A DNA stretch of 64,000 nt from Buxus sempervirens. Taxonomy: Eukaryota; Streptophyta; Magnoliopsida; Buxales; Buxaceae. Of this stretch, positions 10,690 to 20,905 are shown piece by piece (within the stretch, counting starts at the first letter, position 1; each line of letters starts with the position of its first letter). Location: positions 43,782,602-43,846,601 of the forward strand of contig OX387185.1 in assembly GCA_947561395.2 (NCBI GenBank), written 5' to 3'. Under the pieces are notes generated by a model that saw only the letters and a list, made by a program, of their open reading frames with translations, was not told where the DNA came from and ran no database searches. The position numbers and the translations under genes were made by a program.

Positions 10690-11290
10690 TAGGGTGTTCT
10701 TTATTCAGAACCCTTGGGGTTTTAAGGCTTAAGTTTGACACTTGAGAGTTTGAGAGTTGATAAGGATGGGGGTGTTTTTTATTCAGAACCCTTGGATTTT
10801 AAAGATTCTTTTGGCAAGTTCTTTATTTAGATTGCCTGAAAGTTTTAGAGTTGGTAAAGAAAATGGGGTGTTCTTTATTTAGAACCCTTGGATTTTAAAG
10901 ATTCTTTTGGCAAGTTCTTTATTTAGATTGCCTGAAAGTTTTAGAGTTGGTAAAGAAAATGGGGTGTTCTTTATTTAGAACCCTTTAGTTTAAAGATTCA
11001 ACCAATTTGGCGAGTTCTTTACTCAGATCGCCTGAAAATTTTGAATTGGGTGTTCTTTATTCAGAACCTTTTGCTTTTAAGACTCAAATTTGAAATTGAT
11101 AATTTCTGAATATGGGGAAGCTGGTAAGAATTGGGTGTTCTTTATTTAGAACCCTTAAAGATTTAAGACTTGAAATTTTTCTGAAGATTTAAAAGTTGGT
11201 AAGGATTGGGTGTTCTTTATTCAGAACCCATGGGTTTAAAAATTTAAAAATTTTGGCGAGTTCTTTACTCAGATCGCCTGAAAGTTCTTA
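10690..11290. repeat. degenerate tandem repeat, about 96-bp unit
   Basis: GGGGTGTTCTTTATTTAGAA recurs at 10865 and 10961 (period 96 bp) with almost identical sequence between. More diverged copies of GGGTGTTCTTTATT and GGCGAGTTCTTTACTCAGAT continue to about 11280 and back to about 10690. Confidence 0.85.
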
Positions 11291-11445
11291 GGTTGAAGGA
11301 TTGGCACCAGACTGTTTGAAAAAAGAATTTGAGGATGTCTTAAGTGACTTTATTGAATCTAGCACAAAATTCTTCATGGAAAAAGAAGTACAATGCCAAA
11401 ATTCAGAACAAGCAATTTCAAGATTAAACAAAACAAACCCAGAGT

Positions 11446-12927
11446 CTAGCTAGGTTGGTCATCATCAAAATGAGAGGACACGTCTCGCCTTTTCAAGGCA
11501 CGCAGAAGTTTATTCCGCAGACGTCGGTCCTCTTTTGCGCGTCTGCGCATGGTGTCAAGCTGCTGTTGAAGGGCCTCATTGGCCTGCTTGTTTTTACGCT
11601 CGGAATCCACGTATGCACGGTGGATCCGAGAATGAGATTCCCGCAGTTCGGCCACCCTATCCCTGTATGTGTCAGGGGGCGGAACTGGGATATCGTCAGA
11701 GGTGACGATATGGAGAGGAGGTGGGCTGTCTAGGCCAGTTTCTCGAGCAATCCATTGTTCGTAATTACGAACATCGGATGCAGTGAAAATGTCCTCTTGG
11801 AGTATGTGCACGTGTTGCCATTCCTTCACCAATTTTTTCTTCAATTCCCACGTAAGTGGGCCAGTTAATCCTTCCGCCTCATCCTTGATCGGTATTCCCT
11901 GAGACTTCCCAAACTGTCTCAAAATTCGAACCGGATAGTATGGCATGGCATGGGTCAAGCCTATCAAGGCTAGGCAATGTCTTTTCCTGAAAGCTATGAC
12001 GGGAGTATATGTTTGGTCAAATGTGCCTCCCCATCTTATATCAGTTTCTCCTTTCAGTTGGAGAAAGTGGTCAAACCAATCCTCTCTGGAGGGTAAGTCT
12101 GGTCTAATCTCTCTTCGGGCCATCAGGGTGACATTGTCACGGACGTACCCATAACGTGGGCTGATAGGTTCAGCAACCATCAGGTGATCTTGGAGCCAAA
12201 TGTGTAGGAGAGGAGCGCATCCTTGAAACCTCCTAGTTCCGTTCTTGGTCATGGTCAAGGCATGATATAGCTGAGCAAGGATTAATGGTACAATTCGGAA
12301 TTTCACTTGGAGTTGGTCTACAATTTCCATGAGGGCCAAATTAATGGTGTCTCCCCCAGTAGGAAAGAAGAGTTGTGACAGAACCACGAGGGTGAAGGTG
12401 TCCCACCAAACACGGGGTCTTTCCTGCTTTTTGTCCCTTATCTTCTCAGCAAGGAAGGTTTTAGAGACCCGTGTGAATGCTTGGTCACCTCCTAAGGTCT
12501 GGAATTCTCCTCTTGGTAGGCCAAAGAAAGTACAAGCTTCATTCTTGTAGCTATCTTTGAGACTTGACCTAGCTGGTTCTCCGTGGTCACGAAATCGGAG
12601 GAATAGTTCAAATTCCTCAATTGTGGGTGTCAACTCATTAGTCCCAAACCTAAAGAGTGAAAGTTGGGGATCCCAGAAAGGTAGGGCCGCCTGGATCATG
12701 TCCCAATTAATAGGCACATTTAACAGGGACAGAGTTTGTCCCATGTGGTATTTCTGTTCCCATTGAATTTGCTCATCTCCTTGCAATTGCCTTGTCCAAG
12801 AACGGATCCAAGGGGTATCAAAGGCACACTTCTCTATCCTAGGGAAGCGAATTCTCTCAGTCGAGGATGAAGATGCCATGCCGACTATCCAATTGAAATT
12901 CCAAGTCAATTTAGGGTTTTCCACCAA
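11446..12927 (-). CDS. ORF1 protein of the Ogre-like element (DUF7745/plant-mobile-domain-like, 493 aa)
   Basis: This separate frame lies 5' of gag in the element. The segment around residues 60-120 (MGQTLSLLNVPINWDMIQAA, then FGTNELTPTIEEFELFL) and the following helical domain resemble the ORF1 proteins of Ogre elements, a plant-mobile-domain-like family recalled as DUF7745. The C-terminal 70 residues are charged and helical, rich in Arg, Lys and Glu, and probably a coiled coil. Met17 (MASSSSTERI) is a likely alternative start, because the first 16 residues are weakly conserved-looking. Its function in the retrotransposon is unknown; it is not needed for known catalytic steps. It is unbroken and in the same frame phase as gag-pol but separated from it by 1.7 kb, so it needs its own translation or splicing strategy. 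Confidence 0.85.
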   Translation of the reverse strand: MVENPKLTWNFNWIVGMASSSSTERIRFPRIEKCAFDTPWIRSWTRQLQGDEQIQWEQKYHMGQTLSLLNVPINWDMIQAALPFWDPQLSLFRFGTNELTPTIEEFELFLRFRDHGEPARSSLKDSYKNEACTFFGLPRGEFQTLGGDQAFTRVSKTFLAEKIRDKKQERPRVWWDTFTLVVLSQLFFPTGGDTINLALMEIVDQLQVKFRIVPLILAQLYHALTMTKNGTRRFQGCAPLLHIWLQDHLMVAEPISPRYGYVRDNVTLMARREIRPDLPSREDWFDHFLQLKGETDIRWGGTFDQTYTPVIAFRKRHCLALIGLTHAMPYYPVRILRQFGKSQGIPIKDEAEGLTGPLTWELKKKLVKEWQHVHILQEDIFTASDVRNYEQWIARETGLDSPPPLHIVTSDDIPVPPPDTYRDRVAELRESHSRIHRAYVDSERKNKQANEALQQQLDTMRRRAKEDRRLRNKLLRALKRRDVSSHFDDDQPS

Positions 12928-14176
12928 AAACTCTAAATTAGTCTAAGGCATGCAACAGGATATGCAAAAATTAAATCAAGGCCTAAGCAGTTTATGCAAT
13001 CAAAAATCAAATCCAAACACTCAAGTTATGGGTTTTAAGGGTTATGTCCTTTAAATGTTCAGGTCTTAGCCGGCCTTTTCTTTCATCTGTTCTTTCATCT
13101 GCTCTTTCATCTGTTCTTTCATCTGCCCCTTGTGTCGGACTAAAAACAATATTTACAACTTGCCTTCGAGGGCGAAATTTACAAAAATAAATCTGAAAAG
13201 AGAATCACCTTTAGGGTTGTTGAGAACCCAGAAGGAGGGTACAAATTTGCCATTCGGCAGGTGGGCTGAAATCCTATCTCTAGGGTTTTCTGCCCCTATT
13301 CTGACCCATTTCTGTCTGATCTGGCCGGCTTTCGACTGAACCCAGACCGACTTGAATGTACGGATTGAATCGGGTTAATTTCCTTAAATTAGGGTTAAAA
13401 TCAACACAGGTGGGGGTTAATGCCCCAGATTAATTTTACCCTTATTTGTTCATTCATGTTCATGCTCTCATCAGGGTTTATCAGAAGTAATAGGTGGGGA
13501 AGGATACTCAGCCCAAGGCACCTGCCTTCAAGGGTCTGAGCCAAGTACTAGACCCTTCGCGTACCATGGCAAGAAACCAATGGCGCTTGAAGAATCTAGA
13601 AACCTGGGGAGATGGGTTTACCCTGCTTTCCTCGGCAAGCCACGGGAGCGTAGGGCTAATACCATCCCAAAAGTAAGTTTCTCGATTGAAGAAGGGTGGC
13701 TGCTAGAGAGATCTAGGTTTTGGTTAAGAAGAGCATTCACAGTTATCCAGAGATCATTCTGTTCGGATCACCCATGCAGACTCCCTCGTGCATGTCACCC
13801 CATGCAATTAAACATTCATTCACGGTGTAGTGAAGTGTTCACGTGTGCAGTGGGTCAAGTGTTGTGTCTAATCAGGTGATTCTCGGATAAGGGCCAACAA
13901 AGGGTTCCTTAATGTCACATTTATAGTAAAAGTGTAGAACAGCGTGTAATACAAGATCTGGGTGGATCCCCAGGTAAGTGGGCGGGTCACATTGGTCCCT
14001 GTTAAAAACCACTTGCCTTAGGCGATTATCATGTCCGTTTGACAGGATCCCCCAATATCATGTAATTACATGAGTTCCATACTTTACTAAGGTTGGACAA
14101 GAAGTACTTCCTAAATTAGCTTATATCCTCCTAAGTTGACTCATTTGATAACCAGGGTCCGACTGGGTTGAGGGTG
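12928..14176 (-). other. 5' leader of the Ogre-like element
   Basis: About 1.25 kb between PBS and ORF1 with no long reading frame. It contains a short 15-bp tandem repeat near 13075-13130. I see no other structure. Confidence 0.7.
13075..13132. repeat. 15-bp minisatellite, 4 units
   Basis: TTCTTTCATCTG followed by TTC, CTC or CCC recurs four times at exact 15-bp spacing in the leader of the Ogre-like element. Confidence 0.8.
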
Positions 14177-14194
14177 TCCCCAGCAGAGTCGCCA
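14177..14194 (-). other. primer binding site of the Ogre-like element
   Basis: On minus, three bases after the 5' LTR end, the sequence reads TGGCGACTCTGCTGGGGA. It starts TGG, as needed to pair with a tRNA CCA end. I recall a tRNA-Arg-type PBS for Ogre elements; the tRNA identity is not proven here. Confidence 0.85.
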
Positions 14195-14197
14195 AGC

Positions 14198-16629
14198 TGT
14201 GCGCACCTAAACCTGGACTAGATCGCACACCGGGCGCACCTTCGGCGCGTGCCTCGGGATATTCAGAGTCGCCACTGCCTGAGAGTGCAGGCAGACACGG
14301 TTTTGCCCTAATCGGGTCTAAGTCTGGTCTGCGGCTTTTTAGAGATCTAGCTAAGTCCTCGGTTACGATCCGGGGAAGTCCTAAAGACACCCCGGTCCGC
14401 CCCGTCGGTTTGACGGGTCCCTCGGGTCTCCCTGGTTTCTGAGTCAGATTCACCCTTTCTAGACCAGCATGCTGACTTGTTAGGTCTGGCGGGGCCCTTT
14501 GAAGGTGTGGGTCCCTTTTTATTTGATTTTATCTTTTTATTTATTTAAGTGAAGTGGGTCGGTACCCGGGTCCCGTTGGAAGACCCGTGGGTTGCCATGG
14601 TTGGGCCTTGGGCCCAGTTGGGTTATTGGGTAACCCATTTGGCTATTTTATTAAGTTTTATATATTTACAATTTTGGTTTGGGCTTGGTGGGCTTGGAAT
14701 GGGCCCATTAGCCAAAGTCTAGTGGCCTGGGCCCGTTTTATTGAAAACGGGCCTGGTATGGGCCGGTCTAAAGTGGGCCCCACAAGTGGGCCCAGGGAGG
14801 TCTTGGTGGGCCCGTATGGGCCCAAAGTCAAAAATGGGCTTAAGAAAGCCCAAAGTGGTTTAAGGGGATGTTTCAAGCCGGTTTAGACCGGAATTGGTCC
14901 AACCGAACCAAGAAACTAAACTTTTACATCATTTTTACATTCCGCCCGTGTTTGCTTTACGGTCCAGCCTGACCGTGAATTAATTCCGGTCCCCCTCGCC
15001 CGTGAATTAGACACGGTCCAGGCTGGACCGGCCTGAGTTTACGGGCGCCGCCTGTTTTGCACTTTTGCTGCCGATTCTTTCTGGGATCATCTCCGTGGCC
15101 TTATTGGGACCTCCAGTGGCTTCTGTAGAGGTTCTTCAACTCATCCAGATGCTTCTTTTTGTCTTCATTTGGCCTAAAAGGCCCTCTTCCTTCTCTTTTG
15201 GATCTTGTGTTTTTTTTTCTTATTCAACCAACCACCATTCTTCTTCAGGGGACAGGAGGATACATTACAAAGGGTCATACATCACAATGTCATGTTAAAG
15301 AATAACATGGATCCTTAAGTTTGTTAGTGAAAGTGTCCTTTAGACACTTTAATCTTCTCTTCTTTTTTTTTTTGTTTTTGGTAACAATCCCCTTTTTATT
15401 ATCATCTTCTAAGGATACTTAAAAAGAGACAACAAACAAGTTAGTAGCATAGTAACAAAATTGTTCAAAGGAAACAATTCACATGTATGTATATTGAAGA
15501 AGAATATGTTAAAATGTTACCACAATATGATTCCTTTGATTTGAAAATGTAGTGGCTCTTGGAAGATTTTGGCAGCGCTTCCGCGTCCTCCGGGATTTGT
15601 TAGATTGAATGGAAAAGAGTCTTGGTGGGAGATTGGGTTCAAGACCAAGTTAAAGGGGATTTGGGCATGGTTTTGGGATAATTTTAGAGCATAGGGGTAA
15701 TTTGGGTATGAAAATGAGGTTGGGTTAAGGGTGGTGGTGGTTGGGCAGCATGGGGTCGTGGAGTACACCAGGAGGGAGAGGGGAGCCAGCAAGGAGGAAA
15801 GCTTGTTCAAATGAAGGGGGGTGGCCTCTCTATTTATAGGCAAAAATCCCGTGCCCGTACTTGAATTACGGGCGTGCCTTGCCCGTACTTCAAGTACGGG
15901 CGTGCCTTGCCCGTAATTCAAATACGGGCGAAAAACGAATATTTGCAATTATCGCAGATTCGGCCGTACGGGACGCGTGTTCCGCCGTACGGCGACGCGT
16001 GTCCTCCTTCTAGAAGCGTGCCCGTATTTAAAATACGGGCATGCCTTGCCCGTAATGTAAATACGGTCCCGCACGTTTTAAAAATGTGTGGATTTCAAAA
16101 CTTTATTCAATTTGGCTTATTGCAGGATTTTTATCCGATTTTTCCGATTATTTTATTAGAAAACGAGATTCTCTTTATTAAAATATTATTAAACACTTTT
16201 ATCTTATTTATTTTATTGGTTTAGTCCATTTTTGCTGCCTTTTTGCCACATGGGCAGTTTTTCTGAAACTTCAACTGCTCATAACTTCTTCGTCCGGTGT
16301 CCGATTTCAACAAACTTAGTGTCGTTGGAATCAGCTCGGAACCAGTTATCTATTGAGATCAATTTTGGCAGTTGGATTGGGGCCGAGCAAAAAGTCAACT
16401 TTTTGCTTTCTGGAAGTTTGACCGGGCCATATTTTTCTCACCTGGACTCCGATTCCAGCAAACTCAGTTGCGTTAGAACCGTGTCGAAATGCTCTTTTCA
16501 ATGATGTAAAGTTTGATGGCCAAATCATCTTGAATTAAAAAGTCAATTTTTTGACCCCCTCAGGGTTTGACTAAAAGTTTGACTTTTCATTTTTTGCCAT
16601 TTTAGGGGTGCAAAAATCAGGTGTCTACA
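14198..16629 (-). repeat. 5' LTR of the Ogre-like element (family 1 LTR, 2432 bp)
   Basis: The termini are TGTAGACACC (at 16629 on minus) and GGTGCGCACA (at 14198 on minus). It carries a TATAAATA box (minus, 15831-15839), an array of short GCCCGTA...TACGGGC dyads upstream of it (about 15850-16070) and an 11-nt copy of the PBS core at 14264-14274. Solo LTRs at 40619-43067 and 44204-46642 belong to the same family. Confidence 0.93.
15831..15839 (-). promoter_or_regulatory. TATA box of the 5' LTR
   Basis: On minus: CCTATAAATAGAGAGG. The same box with the same context is present in the solo LTRs at 41430-41438 and 44998-45005, so it is a conserved family feature and the likely Pol II promoter. 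Confidence 0.75.
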
Positions 16630-17989
16630 GCATGCTCTTCATCATTTGTGGGTTCTAAGCCTAGGGGATCCATTCCTACTTCTTTTTCCCAAGGCTCTCT
16701 CTTCACGTTTTACGGCTAGAGAGGATTCCCAGGTACTTTGGAAGAGGTTTGGGGTTGCAAAAAAGCACTCAGGGCTTTACACTACAGAAAGTTAGAAGTT
16801 GGAAGTTGGGAGTTAGAAAATGTAAAGAGAATGCTAGAAAGCTAAATAGAGCTTTACCTTGGTAGCTTGAGCCTTGAGTAGACAATCCAGCAAAGTTTCT
16901 CCTCTTCTTGCAGAGCTTCTAAGCTTCAAATTGTCAGCCATTTGCAAGAGGAGGACCCCTCTATTTATAGGCACAGCCAAGGGCAATAGAGTCCCAAGGG
17001 TATGTCCAAAAATCTCTCTAGATTGTTCCAATTCAAGTCCCTGAGAGAGAGGTAATATGCGTAAATAAGGCTCAGAGATCAAGCATTTTCACAAATGCAC
17101 GAAACAAGCAAAACCGCATACATAGTTTTTATGCACGAAATAAGCAAAACCGCATTTAGAGTGACGGTTTCCACAGAACCGTCACTTTAAATGCGGTTTT
17201 TATGCAAATTCACCTCAACCGCACATACAGGGCGGTTCCAATTCAGTTACGCTCGTCATGATTACTGTTGACGTGGCTCAACGGCCAAAGCTTCTAGAAG
17301 CCACGTGGCAGCTCATGCAAGAAGCATGAACCTCAACCGTGCTGTGTGCGCGGTCGAAACCGCACATACAGGGCGGTTCAGACCAAATTAACCAAAACCG
17401 CACATATACTGCGGTCAACACATTTTTAGTTGGTTTTGAGCCTTAACTGCACAGGCCAGGCTTATTTACATTTAATATCGTTTAAGTAAATGTCATCGTA
17501 TTTTTTAATCTCCATTTACTTAAGATATTACATGTAAATAAGCAAACACCCCCCCATTTGAATCCATTAAAAATATTTCTAGACCCAAATTCCAAGTGAA
17601 TAAAAAGCCAACTTTCTAGTTCCAGGCTAAATTCCGGTTTTTCAGGTCCGGTAAAAAGATTCAACATGTTAATACCAAGGTATTCGTCAAGATTTAAATA
17701 TCAAAAAATTCATTTATGTAATAACATTGCTAAAAACCTGATTATCGGGAAAAATTATCTTCAAATCTTGCTTTAAAAAATATTTCATTTTCTGGGGTCA
17801 AAAGTCAACAAAATTCAACCCGAAAAAGTTTGACTTTGCATAAAATATTGAATTCGGGCCTTTTCCTTTGTGGTTTTGGATTCAAATGGGTTAAGGATCT
17901 CAAACCCAATGCTAAGAATTGAAAATTCCAATAAAATATTTCTTTCCTTCAAGATTTATAAAAAATCGTACAATTTTGGGGTGTCTACA
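16630..17989 (-). repeat. 5' part of a family-2 LTR, interrupted by the Ogre-like element
   Basis: On minus it starts TGTAGACACCCCAAAATTG at 17989 and is collinear with the first ~1.3 kb of the solo LTR at 46778-49553. It includes the TATA region (minus, near 16961-16970) and the GCGGTT dyads. It stops at 16630, exactly where the Ogre-like element ends, so the remainder should lie to the left of the window. GCATG (16630-16634) is the candidate target duplication of the Ogre-like insertion. Confidence 0.85.
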
Positions 17990-17990
17990 T

Positions 17991-18584
17991 TACCAAAGTA
18001 ACCCAGGAATATCTCATTGGAAAGCTGCAAAGAGGGTGCTGCGTTATTTACAAGGAAGTAAGGATTATTCGCTCATCTTTAGAAGAACTGCCAATCTTGA
18101 GGTGATTGGATATTCAGACTTTGATTTTGTTTGTTGCACAGATAATAGGAAATCCACTTCTGGATATGTATTTTTGCTAGATGGTGGAGCCATTTCATGG
18201 AAAAGCATGAAGCAAACCATTATTGCTTCATCTACAATGGAGGCTGAATTTGTGGTGTGCTTTGAAGCCATAGTACATGCTTTATGGCTGAGAAACTTTA
18301 TTTTAGGGTTTGGAGTTGTTGATTCTATAGCCAAGCCGCTAAGAATTTACTATGATAATTCTTCTGCAGTCTTTTTCTCCAAGAATGACAGGTATTATAA
18401 TGGTGCAAAGCATATAGAGCTTAAATACTTAAGTCTGAAGGAGGAAGTACAGAAACAAACAGTGTCCATAGAACATATTAAGACTTCTTTTATGATTGCT
18501 GATCCATTAACGAAGGGGTTAGCAGCAAAGCAGTTTAAAGAACATGTTGAAAATATGGGTCTTATGTCTTTACTCATGATGTGA
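17991..18584 (+). pseudogene. Ty1/copia polyprotein, C-terminal RNase H end, 5'-truncated
   Basis: The 197-residue tail begins YQSNPGISHWKAAKRVLRYL and contains the copia RNase H signatures: GYSDFDFV (first Asp region), KSTSGYVFLLDGGAISW, SSTMEAEF (catalytic Glu), YYDNSSAV, KHIELKYLSLKEEV and the terminal IADPLTKGL. The usual Trp of GYSDSDWAG is Phe here. The frame is open to its TGA, but everything upstream is displaced by the family-2 LTR ending at 17989; open reading across that junction is fortuitous. It is the inactive remnant of one element whose PPT and 3' LTR follow at 21234 and 21245. Confidence 0.9.
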
Positions 18585-18759
18585 ACATGTTGATGAACTC
18601 ATTGATGTATTGATTGTTTTCTTTTGGACATACATGGATATATCATTATAGTTGTTTCTGTTTTCTTGTTTTCCATTTATATTTAAATTGAATGGCATGG
18701 ATGAATGTTTAGCAAGAAAATGTTTGAAATAGACATGAATGTGAACCCAAGCCATAAAA

Positions 18760-19187
18760 CACTACAAAAAAGGACACTTTTAGCGGCGGTAAGATACCGC
18801 CGCTAAAACAACAATTACCGCCGCTAAAAACATTTCCGGCGGTAACTGGTCTTGCCGTAAAAGATGTCGTCACTAAAGCTTTTAGCGGCGGTAAAAAACT
18901 TACCGCCGCTATTGCTCACTCATTAGCGGCGGTAACGTTCCCGCCGCTATTGCCCATTCATTACCGGCGGTAGATTACCGTCTCTATTGGTATAACTCAT
19001 TACCGGCGGTATGTTCCCGCCGCTATTGCCCATTCATTACCGGCGGCGGGAAATACCGCCGCTAAAAATCATATTAAAAAATAAAAAAAATTTGCTGCTG
19101 TCCTTCAGCAGCATAACCGAGAGGGGAGAGAGAGATAGAGAGAGAGATGGAGAGGGAGAGAAAGAGAGATAGAGAGAGATGGAGAGG

Positions 19188-19281
<94 letters not shown>

Positions 19282-20905
19282 AGTAGAGAGGGAGAGAAAG
19301 AGAGAGAAGTAGAGAGGGAGAGAGAGAGAGAGAGAGAGAAGTAGAGAGGGAGAGAAAGAGAGAGAGAGAAGTAGAGAGGGAGAGAGAGAGAGAGATGGAG
19401 AGGGAGAGAAAGAGATAGAGAGATGGAGAGGGAGAGAAAGAGAGAGAGAGAGAGATAGAGAGAAAGAGAGAGAGAGAAGTTGAAGAGAAAGAAAACATAC
19501 CTTGAAGAAAAGAAGAGATTCGGCGGGTTTTTATAGAGTCGAGTTTTAGCGGCGGCACATAGATTACCGCCGCTAAACCTTACATTTTCCGCGCCCACGA
19601 GTTGAATTCAATTTGAAAATCGCACTTAAACTTTTAGCGGCGGTAATTACCGCCGCTAAATGTACATTCAAAATTGAAACGCGGGGAAAAGTCCCGCTTG
19701 TATAATTTTTAGCGGCGGTAACTTGCTTACCGCCGCTAAAAATAATTTATGGTTTTTTAATAAATGTCTTTTAGCGGCGGTAATACGTTTACCGCCGCTA
19801 AAACTACATTTTTAGGGGCGGTGAGTCCATTACGGCCCCTAAAAGCAGATTTTAGGGGCGGTAAAGATATTTACCGCCCCTAAAAATGTAGTTTTAGCGG
19901 CGGTAGATACCGCCTCTAAAGGTCCAAAATAGTAGCAGGCGAGCGTTTTAAAAAAAATGAAAAAAGTCCTTTACCGGCGGTTAAACCGCCGGTAAAGGAA
20001 GTGAAAACAGGGTTTTACCGGCGGTTCTAAAAACCGCCGGTAAAACTTGCACATTATTTCACCCTAAAATGGACTTTTAGGGGCGGTAAATATATTACTG
20101 CCACTAAAACGTCTCTTCTGGGGCGGGTAAAGACAGTACTGCCTCTGAAAACTCGCTTTTAGGGGCGGTAATTGGCTTACCGCCTCTAAAAATTGAGTTT
20201 TAGCGGCTGTAGATACCGCCTCTAAAGGTCCAACAGAGTAGCAGTCGAGCTTTTTAAAAAAAATGAAATAAGTCCTTTACCGGCGGTTTGACCGCCGGTA
20301 AAAGACTTGAAAACAGGGTTTTATCGGCGGTTTTGAAAACCGCCGGTAAAACTTGCACATTATTTCACCCACGGTAATCGATTTAGAGTCCCTAAAATGG
20401 ACTTTTAGGGGCGGTAAAGATATTACCGCCGCTAAAACGTCTCTTCTGGGGCGGTAAAGACAGTACCGCCTTTGAAAGCTCGCTTTTAGCGGCGGTAATT
20501 GGCTTACCGCCGCTAAAAGGGTCTTTTAGGGGCGGGAAGGCATATACCGCCGCTAATATATGGTTTTTCGGGGCGGTAATGAGCTTACCGCCGCTAAAAG
20601 TGTTATTACCGGCGGACTGCTACCGCTGGAAATAAGGCTTTTTTTGGCGGGACCTTCCCGCCAACTTGTTACCAGCGGTAGATATGTTTCCGCCGGTAAA
20701 ATGTACTATAGCGGCGGTACCTACCGCCGCTAAAGGCTATTTCGCGCTAAAAAAATGCGCGCCATAAAATTTCCGCGCGAAAAAAAATGGTAAAAGAATT
20801 TTTAGGGGCGGAAAGTGCTTTTACCGCCGGTAATAGTGCCTTTAGAGGCGGGAATTAGGTTACCGCCGCTAAAAGGTGCCGCTAATTCTCTTCATTTTTG
20901 TAGTG
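18760..20905. mobile_element. non-autonomous CACTA (En/Spm-type) transposon, 2146 bp
   Basis: It begins CACTACAAAAAAGG and ends CATTTTTGTAGTG, with the 3-bp target duplication AAA on both sides (18757-18759 and 20906-20908). Most of the body is short palindromic units of the type TTTTAGCGGCGGTA...TACCGCCGCTAAAA, also in GGGGCGGTA and CCGGCGGTA variants. A (GA)n tract lies at 19117-19490. No transposase frame is present. It is inserted between the copia stop codon and the copia 3' LTR. Confidence 0.92.
19117..19490. repeat. (GA)n-rich microsatellite inside the CACTA element
   Basis: There is a pure AG stretch of about 70 bp around 19190-19262, flanked by interrupted GAGAGG/GAGATAGAG/GAAGTAGAGAGGGAGA repeats. 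Long Arg-Glu or Leu-Ser reading frames here are artefacts of the repeat. Confidence 0.93.

Larger units (their letters stand above)
9703..11445 (-). other. spacer between ORF1 and gag-pol made largely of tandem repeats
   Basis: No coding potential is seen. About 1.3 kb of the 1.74 kb consists of three different successive tandem arrays (listed separately). This is the ORF1-gag gap of the element and would be transcribed as part of the genomic RNA. Confidence 0.8.
1..16629 (-). mobile_element. Ogre/Tat-lineage Ty3/gypsy LTR retrotransposon, nearly complete
   Basis: The element reads on the minus strand. The window opens in the last 96 bp of its left (3') LTR; those 96 bases are identical to the end of the right (5') LTR at 16534-16629. 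Order on minus: 5' LTR, tRNA-type PBS, 5' leader, ORF1, repeat-rich spacer, fused gag-pol, long 3' UTR, polypurine tract, 3' LTR. A separate ORF1 before gag, a G-patch-like stretch after protease and a second (archaeal-type) RNase H before integrase are, from established knowledge, typical of the Tat/Ogre group. The right end TCTACA at 16629 is followed by GCATG as candidate 5-bp target duplication; its partner lies left of the window. Full size would be about 19 kb. It is inserted into a family-2 LTR. Confidence 0.93.

Noticed and set aside
15850..16080. Regularly spaced palindromes considered as a CRISPR-like array
   Set aside because: The window is a plant nuclear genome, spacers are too short and not unique, and the array is part of a transposon LTR.
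19037..19598. 170-codon Ser/Leu-rich and Arg/Glu-rich frames on both strands
   Set aside because: Products of the (GA)n tract inside the CACTA element; no initiation context or conserved motif.
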